Source: Psychromicrobium xiongbiense
GTDB taxonomy: Bacteria > Actinomycetota > Actinomycetes > Actinomycetales > Micrococcaceae
Assembly: GCF_030271165.1 (NCBI RefSeq)
Contig: NZ_JASSZH010000009.1
Span: 124,001-188,000 of the forward strand
Length of the DNA: 64,000 nt
Direction of reading: 5' to 3'
Made by a program: the position numbers and the translations under genes. This document shows, piece after piece, positions 15,544-25,078 of the stretch (position 1 is its first letter; every line of letters begins with the position of its first letter). The notes beneath the pieces are model-generated. The model did not search any database. It saw only the letters and a program-made list of their open reading frames with translations, and was not told the origin of the DNA.

Positions 15544-18190
15544 GTTCCCCGGCCTGAGCCATCTGCTCTTTGACGATGGCGCTGACTCGCTCCAGCTCAC
15601 CTGCGGCAACCTCCACCACCAGTTCGTCGTGAACCTGCAGCAGCATCCTCGAGGCGAGCCCCTCGGCGTCAAAGGCCTTGGCCACCCCGATCATGGCGCG
15701 CTTCAACAGATCCGCCGCGGACCCCTGAATTGGTGAGTTGAGGGCCACACGCTCGGCAATCTCGCGCAGATGCCGCTGGTCGCTGAGTAGATCGGGCAGA
15801 TAGCGACGTCGCCCTTCAATGGTCTGGGTATAGCCATCAACCCTGGCCTGCTCGACGACGCCCCGGAGGTAGTCCCGCACGGCACCGAAGCGCTCAAAAT
15901 AGTCCTTCATCAGGGTGCGGGCTTCGTCCACCGAAATGTTGAGCTGCTTGGACAGTCCATAGGAACTCAGACCGTAGGCCAGACCATAGGACATCGCCTT
16001 CACCTTGGAGCGCATGGCCGAGGTGACCTCTTCCGGAGCCACATTGAAGATGTGGGAGCCCACAAAGCGGTGCAGATCCTCCCCGTCGCGGAAGGCCTGG
16101 ATCAGCGCCTCATCCCCGGAGAGATGCGCCATGATACGCATTTCAATCTGCGAATAGTCCGCCGTCAGTAACGTCTCGTAGTCCTTGCCCCGCACGTCCG
16201 TGCCGGCCACGAAGACCTCACGGATCCTCCGGCCTTCCTCACTGCGAATGGGGATGTTCTGCAGGTTCGGGTTGTTGGAGGACAGACGCCCGGTTGCCGC
16301 AATATTCTGCGCATAGGTGGTGTGCACCCGGCCATCAGCACCGATCGACTTGAGCAGTCCTTCCACGGTCTGGCGCAGCTTGGTCGCGTCCCGGTAGGCC
16401 AGCAGATGCACCAGGAAAGGATGCGGCTGCTTCTGAGCGAGATCAGCGAGCGCCTCGGCATCGGTGGAGTAGCCTGTTTTGATTTTCTTGGTTTTCGGCA
16501 TGCCCAACTCTTCGAAAAGCACCACCTGAAGCTGTTTGGGCGAGCCAAGATTCACCTCATGCCCGATCGCCTCGAAAGCCGCCTGCTGAGCGGCATCAAT
16601 CGTGGCGGTGAAGTCCGCCATCAGGGTCTTCAATGCAGGCTCGGACACCGCAACCCCGGCAAGCTCCATCTCGGACAGCACCCGGGCCAGAGGGAGTTCT
16701 ATGTCGGTGAGCAGATGGCTGGCCTCCCGCTCCACCAGCATCGGGGCGAACATCGCGCTGAGCTGTTCGGTGATGAAGGCGCGGAAAACTGCTTCCGCCG
16801 CACCGCCATCGCCTGCCATATCGACATCGAGCTGCCCGGCCTGCGCGGGGTTACTCTCGCCAAAATGAAGCTTCAGGTAGGACGCAGACAGGTCCGGGAG
16901 GTCGTAGTTCCGCCGCTCGGGCTGGATCAGATAGGCCGAAATGGAGGTATCGTCCACCACCCCGCCGAGCTCCAGACCGCGGCCGGAGAGCGCTTTATAG
17001 GCAGCTTTCACATCGTGAACAGCTTTAGGATGGTCACCGGCGAGCCAGCTCGCCAGAACCCGCTCCGCCTCGGCATCGAGCTCGGTGAGTGGTACAAAGG
17101 CCGCCGTATCTGCGGTACTGAACGCCAGGCCCTGGACATCGAGACCCAACGGATCCACGATCGGCAGCGCCTCGCCGGTCAGCGCCAGCCCCACCGGGGT
17201 CTCCCCCACCTGGCTGAACCAGTCATTCAGATCGGTTCCGCTGGTCAGCCGACGATGCTCCGGCGCCTCCTGATGGACGTCCTGATCATCAGCTTCCTCA
17301 CCGAAAAGCTCAAAGAGCCGGGTCCGTAACGTCTTGAACTGCAATTCGTCGAAAAGTTCGTTGATCTGCTCCCGGTCCGGGTGCTGGAGAGCAGTCTCCT
17401 CCAGCGTCACCGGCAGATCGAGGTCCCGGAGCAGGTGGTTGAGCCGACGGTTGCGGCGCACGCTCTCCACATGTTCACGCAGGGAATCACCCACCTTGCC
17501 GCCGATCGCGTCGAGGTTGTCCAGAATGCCGGTCAGGCCGCCGTACTGGTTGATCCACTTGGCTGCGGTCTTGGGGCCGACGCCGGGCACCCCGGGAAGA
17601 TTGTCCGCACTCTCCCCCACCAGTGCGGCAAGATCTGGGTACTGTGCCGGGGTGACGAAGTATTTTTCTTCGATCGCTGCGGCATCCATCGGCGGAATGT
17701 CGGAAATGCCCTTTTTCGGGTACAGCACGGAGGTGGTCTCGGTGATCAGCTGGAAAGCATCCCGGTCCCCGGAGACGACCAGTGCCTGCCACCCCGCAGC
17801 CTCAGCCTTGGCGGCAAAGGTGGCGATGATGTCGTCCGCCTCGAAACCGTCCAGACTCACCGTGGGGATCCGCATGGCCTGCATGACCCTGATGATCAGC
17901 CCGATCTGCCCGTGAAACTCCTCCGGGGTCTTATTGCGACCAGCCTTGTATTCGCCATACTCCTCGGACCGGAAGGTCGGCGTGTCCAGGTCGAAGGCGA
18001 CAGCGACGTGGCTGGGCTTCTGCTGGCGGATCATGGTCAGCAACATCGAGGTGAAGCCGTGCACAGCGTTGGTGTACTGACCAGAGTCCGTCAGGAAGGT
18101 CTCTGCCGGCAGCGCATAAAAAGCGCGGAAGGCCATGGAATGACCGTCGATGACGAGGAGTTTGGGCGTCTGGTCCGCTGCTGTGCTCAC
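15482..18190 (-). CDS. polA: DNA polymerase I
   Basis: A 902-residue protein with a 5'-nuclease domain (residues 1-300; GHSMAFRAFYALP, DGFEADD, SGDRD, GVPGVGPKTA), a central 3'-5' exonuclease fold that appears to lack the catalytic DxE residues, as in other actinobacterial PolA, and a family A polymerase domain with motif A DYSQIEMRIMAH, motif B RSKVKAMSYGLAYG and motif C QVHDELVVEV. It fills gaps in excision repair and removes RNA primers. The start is a GTG with TAGTCT 6 nt upstream and no ribosome binding site, consistent with a leaderless mRNA. The 3' end overlaps the convergent permease gene. Confidence 0.97.
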   Translation of the reverse strand: MSTAADQTPKLLVIDGHSMAFRAFYALPAETFLTDSGQYTNAVHGFTSMLLTMIRQQKPSHVAVAFDLDTPTFRSEEYGEYKAGRNKTPEEFHGQIGLIIRVMQAMRIPTVSLDGFEADDIIATFAAKAEAAGWQALVVSGDRDAFQLITETTSVLYPKKGISDIPPMDAAAIEEKYFVTPAQYPDLAALVGESADNLPGVPGVGPKTAAKWINQYGGLTGILDNLDAIGGKVGDSLREHVESVRRNRRLNHLLRDLDLPVTLEETALQHPDREQINELFDELQFKTLRTRLFELFGEEADDQDVHQEAPEHRRLTSGTDLNDWFSQVGETPVGLALTGEALPIVDPLGLDVQGLAFSTADTAAFVPLTELDAEAERVLASWLAGDHPKAVHDVKAAYKALSGRGLELGGVVDDTSISAYLIQPERRNYDLPDLSASYLKLHFGESNPAQAGQLDVDMAGDGGAAEAVFRAFITEQLSAMFAPMLVEREASHLLTDIELPLARVLSEMELAGVAVSEPALKTLMADFTATIDAAQQAAFEAIGHEVNLGSPKQLQVVLFEELGMPKTKKIKTGYSTDAEALADLAQKQPHPFLVHLLAYRDATKLRQTVEGLLKSIGADGRVHTTYAQNIAATGRLSSNNPNLQNIPIRSEEGRRIREVFVAGTDVRGKDYETLLTADYSQIEMRIMAHLSGDEALIQAFRDGEDLHRFVGSHIFNVAPEEVTSAMRSKVKAMSYGLAYGLSSYGLSKQLNISVDEARTLMKDYFERFGAVRDYLRGVVEQARVDGYTQTIEGRRRYLPDLLSDQRHLREIAERVALNSPIQGSAADLLKRAMIGVAKAFDAEGLASRMLLQVHDELVVEVAAGELERVSAIVKEQMAQAGELSLPLDVQIGVGRSWFDAGH

Positions 18191-18196
18191 CCCACA

Positions 18197-18202
18197 AGAC
18201 TA
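18197..18202 (-). promoter_or_regulatory. -10 hexamer TAGTCT, six bases before polA
   Basis: TAGTCT on the minus strand is followed by 6 nt and the polA GTG; leaderless layout. Confidence 0.4.
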
Positions 18203-18214
18203 GTTGGCGGGCAC

Positions 18215-18245
18215 GACAGTTTGAACCCGGGAGATTGAAACTGTC
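18215..18245. promoter_or_regulatory. Inverted repeat GACAGTTT / AAACTGTC between polA and the thioesterase gene
   Basis: Two perfect 8-bp arms (18215-18222 and 18238-18245) separated by 15 bp in the divergent promoter region. It could be an operator for either gene or a weak hairpin; no regulator is suggested by context. Confidence 0.3.
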
Positions 18246-18269
18246 GGCGCGCTGTGCCAGCCTGAGGTC

Positions 18270-18785
18270 ATGACGCTCCCCTCCGGCAATACCACCGAAG
18301 CTCCACCCGCTACTGAGAACTCCCTCTCCGCAGAGAACTCCTACGAGCAGGAATTGCTCGATGCCGGTGTCCCCCCGTTTATGCACGCCATGCTGAGCAA
18401 GCACGGCGTGGGTGCACTCGTGGTCAAAATGGGCATCATCTTCCAGGAGCTCAGCCCCGAGCGGATCGTCGCGACCATGCCGGTGGAAGGCAATACCCAG
18501 GTGGCCGGCATTCTGCATGGCGGGGCACACCTCGTCCTAGCAGAAACCCTGGGCTCCTTTGCCGCCGGAATGCACGCCGGGGCGGACGGACAGGCCCTGG
18601 GCATCGAGATAGGTGCCACCCATCACCGTTCGGTCGCCAGCGGCCTGGTTACCGGTACCTGCACGGCGATTCACCTGGGTCGTACCCTGACCACGCACGA
18701 AGTCGTGATGACCGATGAGCAGGGCCGACGCCTCTCGACCGCCAGAATCACCAACCTGATCCGGCGCGCTCCCACCGAATCGTGA
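18270..18785 (+). CDS. Hotdog-fold PaaI-type acyl-CoA thioesterase
   Basis: A 171-residue protein. After an acidic unstructured N-terminus (1-45) comes a single hotdog domain with the catalytic GILHGGAHLVLAETLGS motif (His-Gly-Gly, then the acidic residue on the central helix) and HHRSVASG. The family hydrolyses acyl- or aryl-CoA thioesters; relatives act on phenylacetyl-CoA intermediates or 1,4-dihydroxy-2-naphthoyl-CoA in menaquinone synthesis. No pathway neighbours fix the substrate. Start ATG preceded by TGAGGTC. The stop overlaps the start of the next gene by 4 bp (GTGA), so the two are probably co-translated. Confidence 0.85.
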   Translation: MTLPSGNTTEAPPATENSLSAENSYEQELLDAGVPPFMHAMLSKHGVGALVVKMGIIFQELSPERIVATMPVEGNTQVAGILHGGAHLVLAETLGSFAAGMHAGADGQALGIEIGATHHRSVASGLVTGTCTAIHLGRTLTTHEVVMTDEQGRRLSTARITNLIRRAPTES

Positions 18786-19390
18786 GTGACAGCAGCTCAG
18801 GAGCTGTCCAGCTGCCGGAAGACGCACAGCGCGTGCTGATCTACGGCGTGACGGGATCGGGAAAGTCTTCCTTCGCCAACACTCTGGGGCTGCTGACCGG
18901 GATCCCCGTACATCTGGTGGATGAAGAATTCGGTTGGTTGCCGGACTGGACCAAACGCGCGGAGGAGGAAATGGTCCGGATGGCGGAATCCGCTCTGGCC
19001 GAGCCCGCCTGGATCTTTGACTCGGCCTATCAGGAGTATCGATCGCAGGCCACGGACCGTGCACAGCTGGTGATCTGCCTGGACTACAGTCGCACCCGGA
19101 CGCTCTGGCGACTGGTCAGGCGGACCCTACGCCGGGTCCGGACGGCAGAATCCATCTGCAACGGCAACCGGGAGACCTGGCGAAAAGTCCTCAGCATGGA
19201 CTCGATCATCATCTGGCATTTCAGGAGCTTCACCGCCAAGCGTCGCCAGATGCGGACCCTTGCCACTACGCCTGGAACGCTGTGTTTCCGCAATCCCCGC
19301 CAGTGTCAGCGATGGCTCGATTCCCTGGTGCCCGTTGCGCCCACACCGTTTTCTCCAGGGTCTGCTTCGCCAGGACGAACTTCTCTATGA
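18782..19390 (+). CDS. P-loop nucleoside-kinase-like protein (topology-modulation/FlaR type)
   Basis: A 202-residue protein with Walker A GVTGSGKSSFAN at residues 23-34 and a Walker B-like strand LVICLDYSR. The pattern of a P-loop, a DEEFGWLPDW segment and an arginine-rich RTLWRLVRRTLRRVRTAE lid resembles the FlaR/topology-modulation family of adenylate-kinase-like proteins, whose substrate is unknown. It begins with GTG inside the stop codon of the thioesterase gene (4-bp overlap), so translational coupling is likely. Confidence 0.75.
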   Translation: MSDSSSGAVQLPEDAQRVLIYGVTGSGKSSFANTLGLLTGIPVHLVDEEFGWLPDWTKRAEEEMVRMAESALAEPAWIFDSAYQEYRSQATDRAQLVICLDYSRTRTLWRLVRRTLRRVRTAESICNGNRETWRKVLSMDSIIIWHFRSFTAKRRQMRTLATTPGTLCFRNPRQCQRWLDSLVPVAPTPFSPGSASPGRTSL

Positions 19391-19461
19391 CGACGCTGCT
19401 TTCTTGCTGATGCGGCTCCGAGACTAGGATTTTCACGGAAGTTCACAGCACAAGGAGAACC

Positions 19462-20529
19462 ATGTCAGCCCCTTCAACCCCGGACGTTCGCGGTGCCCAC
19501 CTGGTGGGAAGCATCAATCTGCCCGATGCCCAGGCGGTCATGAGCACCGTTGCGACGCATCTGGGTGAGCGGCTGCACCGGATTCCGGACGGAGAGGTCG
19601 GCGAGCGGTACTACTGGATTCAGTTCCAGCGCGACCGTCTGGCAGCCACGCCCGGTATTCACCGGGTGGGTGATCCGATGCCTGCTCTCCGCGGGCAGTT
19701 CGACCCCAGGATGCTCGCCCTGGACGAAGGCGTCCAGGCGGAGAACCTGGCCTTTCCGCCGCTGGGCTATGCGGAAGCGGCCAAGGAGTCGTACGCAACT
19801 TTCCGCCAGCTTCGCGAGAGTGGCGTCATCGCCCCGGGCACCCGCTTCCAGGTCTCGCTGCCGACGCCCGCCTCCGTGATCGCCTCCTTCGTCAGTCCGG
19901 AGAGCCGCGAAGCGCTCGAACCGGCCTACGCGAAGGCGTTGTTCGGCGAGTTGGAGGAGATTCTGAGTGCCCTCCCGCATGAGGATCTGGCCATTCAGTG
20001 GGACACGGCGGCTGAGTTCGGCCTGCTGGAGAGCTCCCGGCTGCCCGCCTGGTACCCGCTGCAGCCCTGGTTCGCGAACACGCTCGATGGCGTCATCGAC
20101 CGCGCGGTGCAGCAGGCCGCGGCCGTTCCTGAGGACGTGGAGGTGGGCTACCACCTCTGCTACGGCGACTACGAAGAGGCCCACTTCATCCAGCCCGAGG
20201 ACGCCCGGTATCTGGCTGCCGTCATGGCCGGGGTGCTGGAACGCTCTCCGCGACCTATCACTTGGTTCCATCTGCCGGTACCGATTGAGCGCGATGACGA
20301 AGCGTATTTCGCGCCGCTGGCTCAGGTGCAGGTTCCCGAGGAAACCGAACTGTATCTGGGCCTGCTCCATCACGAGGACGGCGTGGCGGGCGCCCAGCGG
20401 CGCATCACGGCGGCGGCCACCGCCCAGCCTCGCTTCGGTGTGGCCACCGAATGCGGTTTTGGTCGAGGCCCCAGTGAGCGCACCGCTCCCCTGCTGGAGC
20501 TGCACGGGGCGGTCAGCGCCGCCTGGTAA
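19462..20529 (+). CDS. MetE-like (cobalamin-independent methionine synthase C-terminal fold) protein
   Basis: A 355-residue TIM-barrel protein of the UROD/MetE-like superfamily, about half the size of full MetE. The zinc-ligand pattern of MetE is kept: H231-L-C233 in GYHLCYGDY, a run of acidic candidates around 280-296, and C331 in the ATECGFG segment that corresponds to the DCGLKTR region of MetE. It lacks the N-terminal half that binds folate, so it may use another methyl donor or act on a different thiol. A good ribosome binding site (AAGGAG) precedes the ATG. Function is unproven. Confidence 0.75.
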   Translation: MSAPSTPDVRGAHLVGSINLPDAQAVMSTVATHLGERLHRIPDGEVGERYYWIQFQRDRLAATPGIHRVGDPMPALRGQFDPRMLALDEGVQAENLAFPPLGYAEAAKESYATFRQLRESGVIAPGTRFQVSLPTPASVIASFVSPESREALEPAYAKALFGELEEILSALPHEDLAIQWDTAAEFGLLESSRLPAWYPLQPWFANTLDGVIDRAVQQAAAVPEDVEVGYHLCYGDYEEAHFIQPEDARYLAAVMAGVLERSPRPITWFHLPVPIERDDEAYFAPLAQVQVPEETELYLGLLHHEDGVAGAQRRITAAATAQPRFGVATECGFGRGPSERTAPLLELHGAVSAAW

Positions 20530-20557
20530 TGCAACGCTCAGGCACGTCAGGCCAGCC

Positions 20558-21136
20558 TCAGTACCGTTCCATCACCCCGGCGAGGTGACCGGCGGCCAGG
20601 AGGTGCCCACTGGTCTGCCTCAGCACGTCGGCCATGCCGCGCAGCTTGGCCGTGGCCGGAATCGCCGTACTCAGGGCGTACAGGTGAAAACCGTAGCGGT
20701 GTTCACCGTGTCCGGACAGGGGGCGCGGCCCCTGGTAGCCCGCAATGCCCGGGATCACCGGCACCAGCCGGACGCCTGTCACCTCCGCGGCCAGCTCGTT
20801 CTCCGGCAGAAACGGCTGAGGCGGAGTCCCGATGGCGGGGTCCAGCAGCGCGATCGTGTGCAGGATGGGACGGGGCAGCGGCACATCGGTGTCCTCGATC
20901 ACCAGCAGGAGTTGTTGGGTTCCTTCGGGCAGGCCTGACCATTCAAGGGCAGGGCTGCGGTTCTGGCCCACGCCGCGTCCGGCATGCACCACGGGAATGG
21001 TGCCGCCGTTCGCGAAAGCCGGGCTGCTGAGCGTCATCTCCGATGGCGGCACAGCCAACGCCGGGTGGTGCGCAATACTCCGGGAATCCCCGGCACGCAC
21101 CCGCCGAAGCAGGCGGCCGGGCGATAGTGGCGGCAT
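20558..21136 (-). CDS. YbhB/YbcL family PEBP-like protein
   Basis: A 192-residue protein of the phosphatidylethanolamine-binding protein family. Residues 35-170 show the family order: LSSPAFANGGTIP, SPALEWSGLPEGTQQLLLVIEDTDVP (ligand-site Asp and Pro), then the GPRPLSGHGEHRYGFHLYAL motif. Bacterial members are cytosolic or secreted and of unknown role. The first about 30 residues are basic and could be an extension from an upstream start. The ATG has a GGAAGGGAAGG ribosome binding site. Confidence 0.8.
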   Translation of the reverse strand: MPPLSPGRLLRRVRAGDSRSIAHHPALAVPPSEMTLSSPAFANGGTIPVVHAGRGVGQNRSPALEWSGLPEGTQQLLLVIEDTDVPLPRPILHTIALLDPAIGTPPQPFLPENELAAEVTGVRLVPVIPGIAGYQGPRPLSGHGEHRYGFHLYALSTAIPATAKLRGMADVLRQTSGHLLAAGHLAGVMERY

Positions 21137-21197
21137 CGTACCTTCCCTTCCTGGTCCTGCGAATTCCCGGCTGACCAGGCGTGCATAGTCCGCAGAC

Positions 21198-21656
21198 TCA
21201 GTATTCGCCCTTGATGACGAAGTAGGAGCCGCGGATCACACCAGCCAGTTTCGACTTCTGACGGGCGAACTTGAACCGTGAAGCCAGTTCCTCCGGCACG
21301 TCCATGCCCTCAGCGAGTTTGAAACCCACGGCGCGCTTCTGCCCATCATCGATGGTGTACATCACGTTGATCGAGAGTCCGGACTCGTAGAACACGTAGG
21401 CCATCCGGATGCCCTCGACTTCAAAGCCGGTGACTTCGAGCGGACGCGATTCGATCACGATGTCGCGCTCATCGTGGAGGATCCGGCTCACCCAGTCGAG
21501 GACCTCGGGCGCTTCGCTGGCAGGACTGACGGTGAAAACGTGATCGTACTTGTTTTTGAAATGGCGGGCCTCGTTGGCACGCAGCCCGGCGAGCGCCTCC
21601 GCCACCGGAGATGATTCGAGCCCCGCAGTGGAGACCTTCTCGAAGTCGACGATCAT
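21198..21656 (-). CDS. Conserved protein of unknown function
   Basis: A 152-residue soluble, charged protein that I cannot assign to a named family. It has no signal peptide or membrane segment. The pattern of alternating short strands (e.g. VEGIRMAYVFYESGLSINVMYT, VIRGSYFVIKG) suggests a beta-rich single domain. The start is supported by GGGAGGG 6 nt before the ATG. It is a single-gene unit between the PEBP gene and tRNA-Arg. Confidence 0.55.
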   Translation of the reverse strand: MIVDFEKVSTAGLESSPVAEALAGLRANEARHFKNKYDHVFTVSPASEAPEVLDWVSRILHDERDIVIESRPLEVTGFEVEGIRMAYVFYESGLSINVMYTIDDGQKRAVGFKLAEGMDVPEELASRFKFARQKSKLAGVIRGSYFVIKGEY

Positions 21657-21773
21657 ATGCCCTCCCGATCAGCAGTGTCGCTGCCCATGATAGTGCGCGA
21701 AGACGGGCGGGGGCATGACCGTGTGAAAGGTTCCCGTAAACGTCCCCCGTACGGTTTCCGGAGGAAGCGAACT

Positions 21774-21804
21774 CTCCCGACCTGGCGTCTCCGCAGGTCG
21801 GGAG
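21774..21804 (-). terminator. Hairpin downstream of tRNA-Arg
   Basis: A perfect 10-bp stem CTCCCGACCT/AGGTCGGGAG with an 11-nt loop, 9 bp past the tRNA 3' end. A T tract is nearly absent, so termination or 3' processing is inferred from position. Confidence 0.5.
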
Positions 21805-21813
21805 TCTATCGAG

Positions 21814-21886
21814 TGCCCCAGGCGGGAATCGAACCCGCGACCAAGAGATTAGAAGGCTCCTGCTCTATCCGCTGAGCTACCGAGGC
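21814..21886 (-). tRNA. tRNA-Arg (anticodon UCU)
   Basis: A 73-nt cloverleaf on the minus strand: acceptor GCCTCGG pairs with CTGGGGC, D-arm TAGCTCAGCGGATAGAGC, anticodon loop CTTCTAA giving UCU, T-arm GCGGGTTCGATTCCCGC, discriminator A. CCA is not encoded. The top anticodon-stem pair is a C/U mismatch (position 31/39), which I believe is common in actinobacterial tRNA-Arg(UCU). Confidence 0.93.
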
Positions 21887-21922
21887 ATGACGCAGGCTGA
21901 ACCTGAGCGGTTCACTGCGCCG

Positions 21923-23533
21923 TTAATACTGTAGCGAACCTCTGCGCCTCCACGGCAACGGCCAGTTGAACAGAACCTTGGTTTTGCGGTCCCAGAACAT
22001 GATGTAGGCGGAGAAGGCCACGCTCAGGACGATGGCGGCGATCCGCACCACCAACACCGGCACGCTGTACTGGGACACATTGAGCTGGTCCGTCAGCGCA
22101 ATCACGGTGAAGAACACGGTCAGCAGGTAGAAGACCTTGACGTGCCAGTCCTCATCCACTCCGGCCAGAACAAAGAACACCATCAGCCAGATCACGTACC
22201 AGGGCTGGATCATCGGCGCCGTCATCACCACCGCGGTAAAAGCCAGGGCCATCCGCATCAGGATTCGGTCCGGGCGCCCGCGCAGAATCAGCCAGAGTGC
22301 AATGAGCACACCCAGCACTTTGCCGATGGTTTGCACCACCGTGGTGGCCACGGTGCCCTGCCCACCGAAGAGGTCCACCGCGAATCCGACTGTCGCAGCC
22401 AGCAGCCCAAAGGGCGCATACCAGATCCAGACCGCGCCCGGCGTCGACAGCGCACCCACCCAGCCGAACCACAGCCCGTTGACCCAGCCGGCCAGGGCAA
22501 GAAGCGCCATCGAGCCACCGCCGACGACGATCCAGCAGTAAATCCTCCTGCCCCACCCGGCGCTCGGGCCGGCCCACAGCAGGGCCACGAACGGCAGTGC
22601 GATCAGGGTGATCGGTTTGACCGCGACGGAGGCGGTCACCAGCAGAATCGCCAGGATCGGCCGCTTGGTCAGCACCGCATAGATACCAGCCACCACGAAG
22701 CCCAGCATCAGCCCGTCATTGTGCACACTGGCCACAAAATTGATCACAAAGAGCGGATTCGCCACCACGAGCCACAGGGTGCGCGATGGGTCGAATCCCA
22801 GTCGATCGGCAAGTTTAGCCAGGTAGAAAGCGCACAGCACCACCCCCGCAGCCGCGACCACGCGGAACAGGAACACCGCGATGTCCAGGCTGCCGCCGCT
22901 GACCCACACCACGGCCTGTTCAATCCAGAGAAACAATGGCCCATAGGGGGTGGGCGCTTCAGCCCAGAGCTGGTCCGGCCCCTGATCGAACCAGTTGCTC
23001 AGGCTGGAGATCCCGTCCGTGTACGGATCCAGTCCTGCCACCATCAGGCGTCCCTGGCCAATATAGGAATAGACGTCCCGACTGAAGAGCGGCATGGTGA
23101 ACATCAACGGCACAGACCACAGGGCGATCACCTTATAGAGCAGCCGCCGGTGCACCAGTTCCCAATGTCCCACCCTTTGGCCGAACCTCAACCAGGCCCT
23201 GACCAGGAGCAGCCCGCCCAGGGCGAGCGCCACGGTGCACAACACCGCCAGGACCGGGTTGGTACGGAGCTCGGCAAAAAGCGGCAAGCGGAGCAGAGGT
23301 GAGCGTGGCGCCATCCAGCCCACACCGAGGCCGCCGAGCATCATCAACACGGAGCCAGCGAAACCCTGCCAGATCGCGACGGAGGCCTGCCCCGGCGCAT
23401 CCCGGAACCGGCGGGCGGGTTCAGCAGAGGTAGCCACGCGCACGGGATGCCGAGGCGCCGCCGCGGCGCTTCCCGAGGCAGAACCGCCAAAGCCGGGGCG
23501 CAAGGCCAGACGCATAGCGGGCCAACGCGCCAT
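21923..23533 (-). CDS. MptA/MptB-family alpha-1,6-mannosyltransferase (copy 1)
   Basis: A 536-residue integral membrane glycosyltransferase (GT-C fold) with about 12-13 hydrophobic segments. Family signatures: the first extracytoplasmic loop FSRDVYSYIGQGRLMVAGLDPY with the Asp expected in GT-C catalysis, TPYGPLFLWIE, and ANPLFVINFVASVHNDGLMLG. Relatives MptA/MptB use polyprenyl-phosphate mannose to build the alpha-1,6 mannan backbone of lipomannan/lipoarabinomannan; Micrococcus makes lipomannan with similar enzymes. The start was placed at the ATG with AGAGGAGG 7 nt upstream, 27 codons inside the longest frame. A paralogue lies at 25.6-27.1 kb and a third glycosyltransferase between them. Confidence 0.82.
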   Translation of the reverse strand: MARWPAMRLALRPGFGGSASGSAAAAPRHPVRVATSAEPARRFRDAPGQASVAIWQGFAGSVLMMLGGLGVGWMAPRSPLLRLPLFAELRTNPVLAVLCTVALALGGLLLVRAWLRFGQRVGHWELVHRRLLYKVIALWSVPLMFTMPLFSRDVYSYIGQGRLMVAGLDPYTDGISSLSNWFDQGPDQLWAEAPTPYGPLFLWIEQAVVWVSGGSLDIAVFLFRVVAAAGVVLCAFYLAKLADRLGFDPSRTLWLVVANPLFVINFVASVHNDGLMLGFVVAGIYAVLTKRPILAILLVTASVAVKPITLIALPFVALLWAGPSAGWGRRIYCWIVVGGGSMALLALAGWVNGLWFGWVGALSTPGAVWIWYAPFGLLAATVGFAVDLFGGQGTVATTVVQTIGKVLGVLIALWLILRGRPDRILMRMALAFTAVVMTAPMIQPWYVIWLMVFFVLAGVDEDWHVKVFYLLTVFFTVIALTDQLNVSQYSVPVLVVRIAAIVLSVAFSAYIMFWDRKTKVLFNWPLPWRRRGSLQY

Positions 23534-23776
23534 GGTGGGGCCTCCTCTGCGGGTCAGGGCCGCCAGGAACCATTGCAGACGTAGACAACACAGTCCACCG
23601 ATCCTGGGCAGCACCGACCAAGGGACGATGAAGTAGGCACGATTTTATCATCGGAGCTGCCGGGCACGCAGGCCGTGACCGGCTAGACTGAGGTGCTCGC
23701 GTCCCCCGGCGTCATCGTGCCCGGGGACGCGTCCACTGTTCCACTCCCGGACCCCCTGCCCTAGGAGCGATTCACC

Positions 23777-25078
23777 GTGACGGAGAGACTCTTCAGCCTC
23801 GCCACTCGCGTCCGCGATGCGATCTTCACCCCCCGCGGAAGCGCCTGGCTGCTCTCCTCCCGGGGGCTTCTGACCGGGTATCTGGTGGTCCATCTGGGTT
23901 ATCTGGCCTTCATGATGATTTTCGTCTTCCAGGGTCAGGCCTTCAGCGACACCAATATCTACCGCGACTGGGCGGCCGCTGGCTTCCCGGACACCCTTCA
24001 GCCCTCGCCGTGGGTCTACCCCATCGCTGGGCTGCTGCCGATCTGGATCTCCGGCCTGCTCGGCCCGGGCCCCTTCCTGGCCGTCTGGGTGATCCTGACT
24101 TCGCTGTTGAACGGAGCGGCGCTCGGCGTGCTCAGCCGGTGGGGTAAGAGCCTGCCGGGCATCCGGGCCGGCTGGTGGTGGCTGGGCTTCCTGGCGATCA
24201 TGGGCTGCCTCGGCTTTGCCCGGGTCGATGGCGTGAGCGCACCGATCGTTCTGATCGGCCTGAGCATGGGCGTGGCCAGCCCGCTGATCGCATCGGTGAT
24301 CCTGGCCTTCGCCACCTGGATGAAAATCTGGCCCGCTGCGGTGCTGCTGCCGCTCTTCGCCGTCGTCAAGGATCGCTGGAAGGTCATCGTCGGCACGGTG
24401 GCTGTCTGCGCCGGCGTGCTCGTGGTGGCACTGGCGATGGGCGTCGCGCCCCGGCTGCTGAACTTTCTGACCACTCAGGGCTCCCGTGGCATGCAGCTGG
24501 AGGCGACTTTCACCACACCCTGGCTGTGGATGTCTGTTCTGCATCTGGGCGATGCCCGCATGTACATGAACACGGAGATCAACTCGATGCAGGTCGACGG
24601 ACCGGGCAGCTCCACTGCGGCCGCGCTCATGCAGCCGCTCTTCGTGGTGGTCGCCGTCGTCGTCGCGCTCCTGATTTTCTGGGCCCTGCATCAGGCGAAG
24701 AAGCGCCATGGCGAGGTGGACCGCGCCGAGCTGTTGCTGGCGGGTTCGCTGACCATGGTGGCGGCGTTCATCGTCTTCAACAAAGTCGGTTCGCCGCAGT
24801 TCATGGTCTGGCTGGGCCCGGTGGTGGCGCTGGGACTGGCGCAGAATTGGAAGGCCTGGCGCTTCCCGGCTCTGCTGGTGCTCGGCGTCGCAGTGGCCAC
24901 CTTCCTGGTGTACCCCATGTTCTATGACGCGCTGAGCCACAACGACCCGACGATGGCGCTGGTGCTGACCATCCGGAACGTGCTGCTGGTGGTGCTCTTC
25001 GTCTGGGCGGTGAAGCGACTGGTCATGTTGGGCCGCCCGCAGAACGCCCAGCCTGCGCTGGAGAACCGCCAGGCTTAG
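23777..25078 (+). CDS. GT87-like polyprenol-linked membrane glycosyltransferase
   Basis: A 433-residue polytopic protein (about 10 hydrophobic segments) transcribed divergently from the first MptB-like gene. The N-terminal extracytoplasmic loop contains SDTNIYRDWA, with an Asp after the first membrane segment as in GT-C enzymes, and WMKIWPAAVLLPL matches the GT87 pattern of PimE-type mannosyltransferases. The third segment group ends in KVGSPQFMVWLGP. It probably transfers mannose from polyprenyl-phosphate to an envelope glycolipid, but the acceptor is not known. Start GTG with TAGGAG about 9 nt upstream. Confidence 0.75.
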   Translation: MTERLFSLATRVRDAIFTPRGSAWLLSSRGLLTGYLVVHLGYLAFMMIFVFQGQAFSDTNIYRDWAAAGFPDTLQPSPWVYPIAGLLPIWISGLLGPGPFLAVWVILTSLLNGAALGVLSRWGKSLPGIRAGWWWLGFLAIMGCLGFARVDGVSAPIVLIGLSMGVASPLIASVILAFATWMKIWPAAVLLPLFAVVKDRWKVIVGTVAVCAGVLVVALAMGVAPRLLNFLTTQGSRGMQLEATFTTPWLWMSVLHLGDARMYMNTEINSMQVDGPGSSTAAALMQPLFVVVAVVVALLIFWALHQAKKRHGEVDRAELLLAGSLTMVAAFIVFNKVGSPQFMVWLGPVVALGLAQNWKAWRFPALLVLGVAVATFLVYPMFYDALSHNDPTMALVLTIRNVLLVVLFVWAVKRLVMLGRPQNAQPALENRQA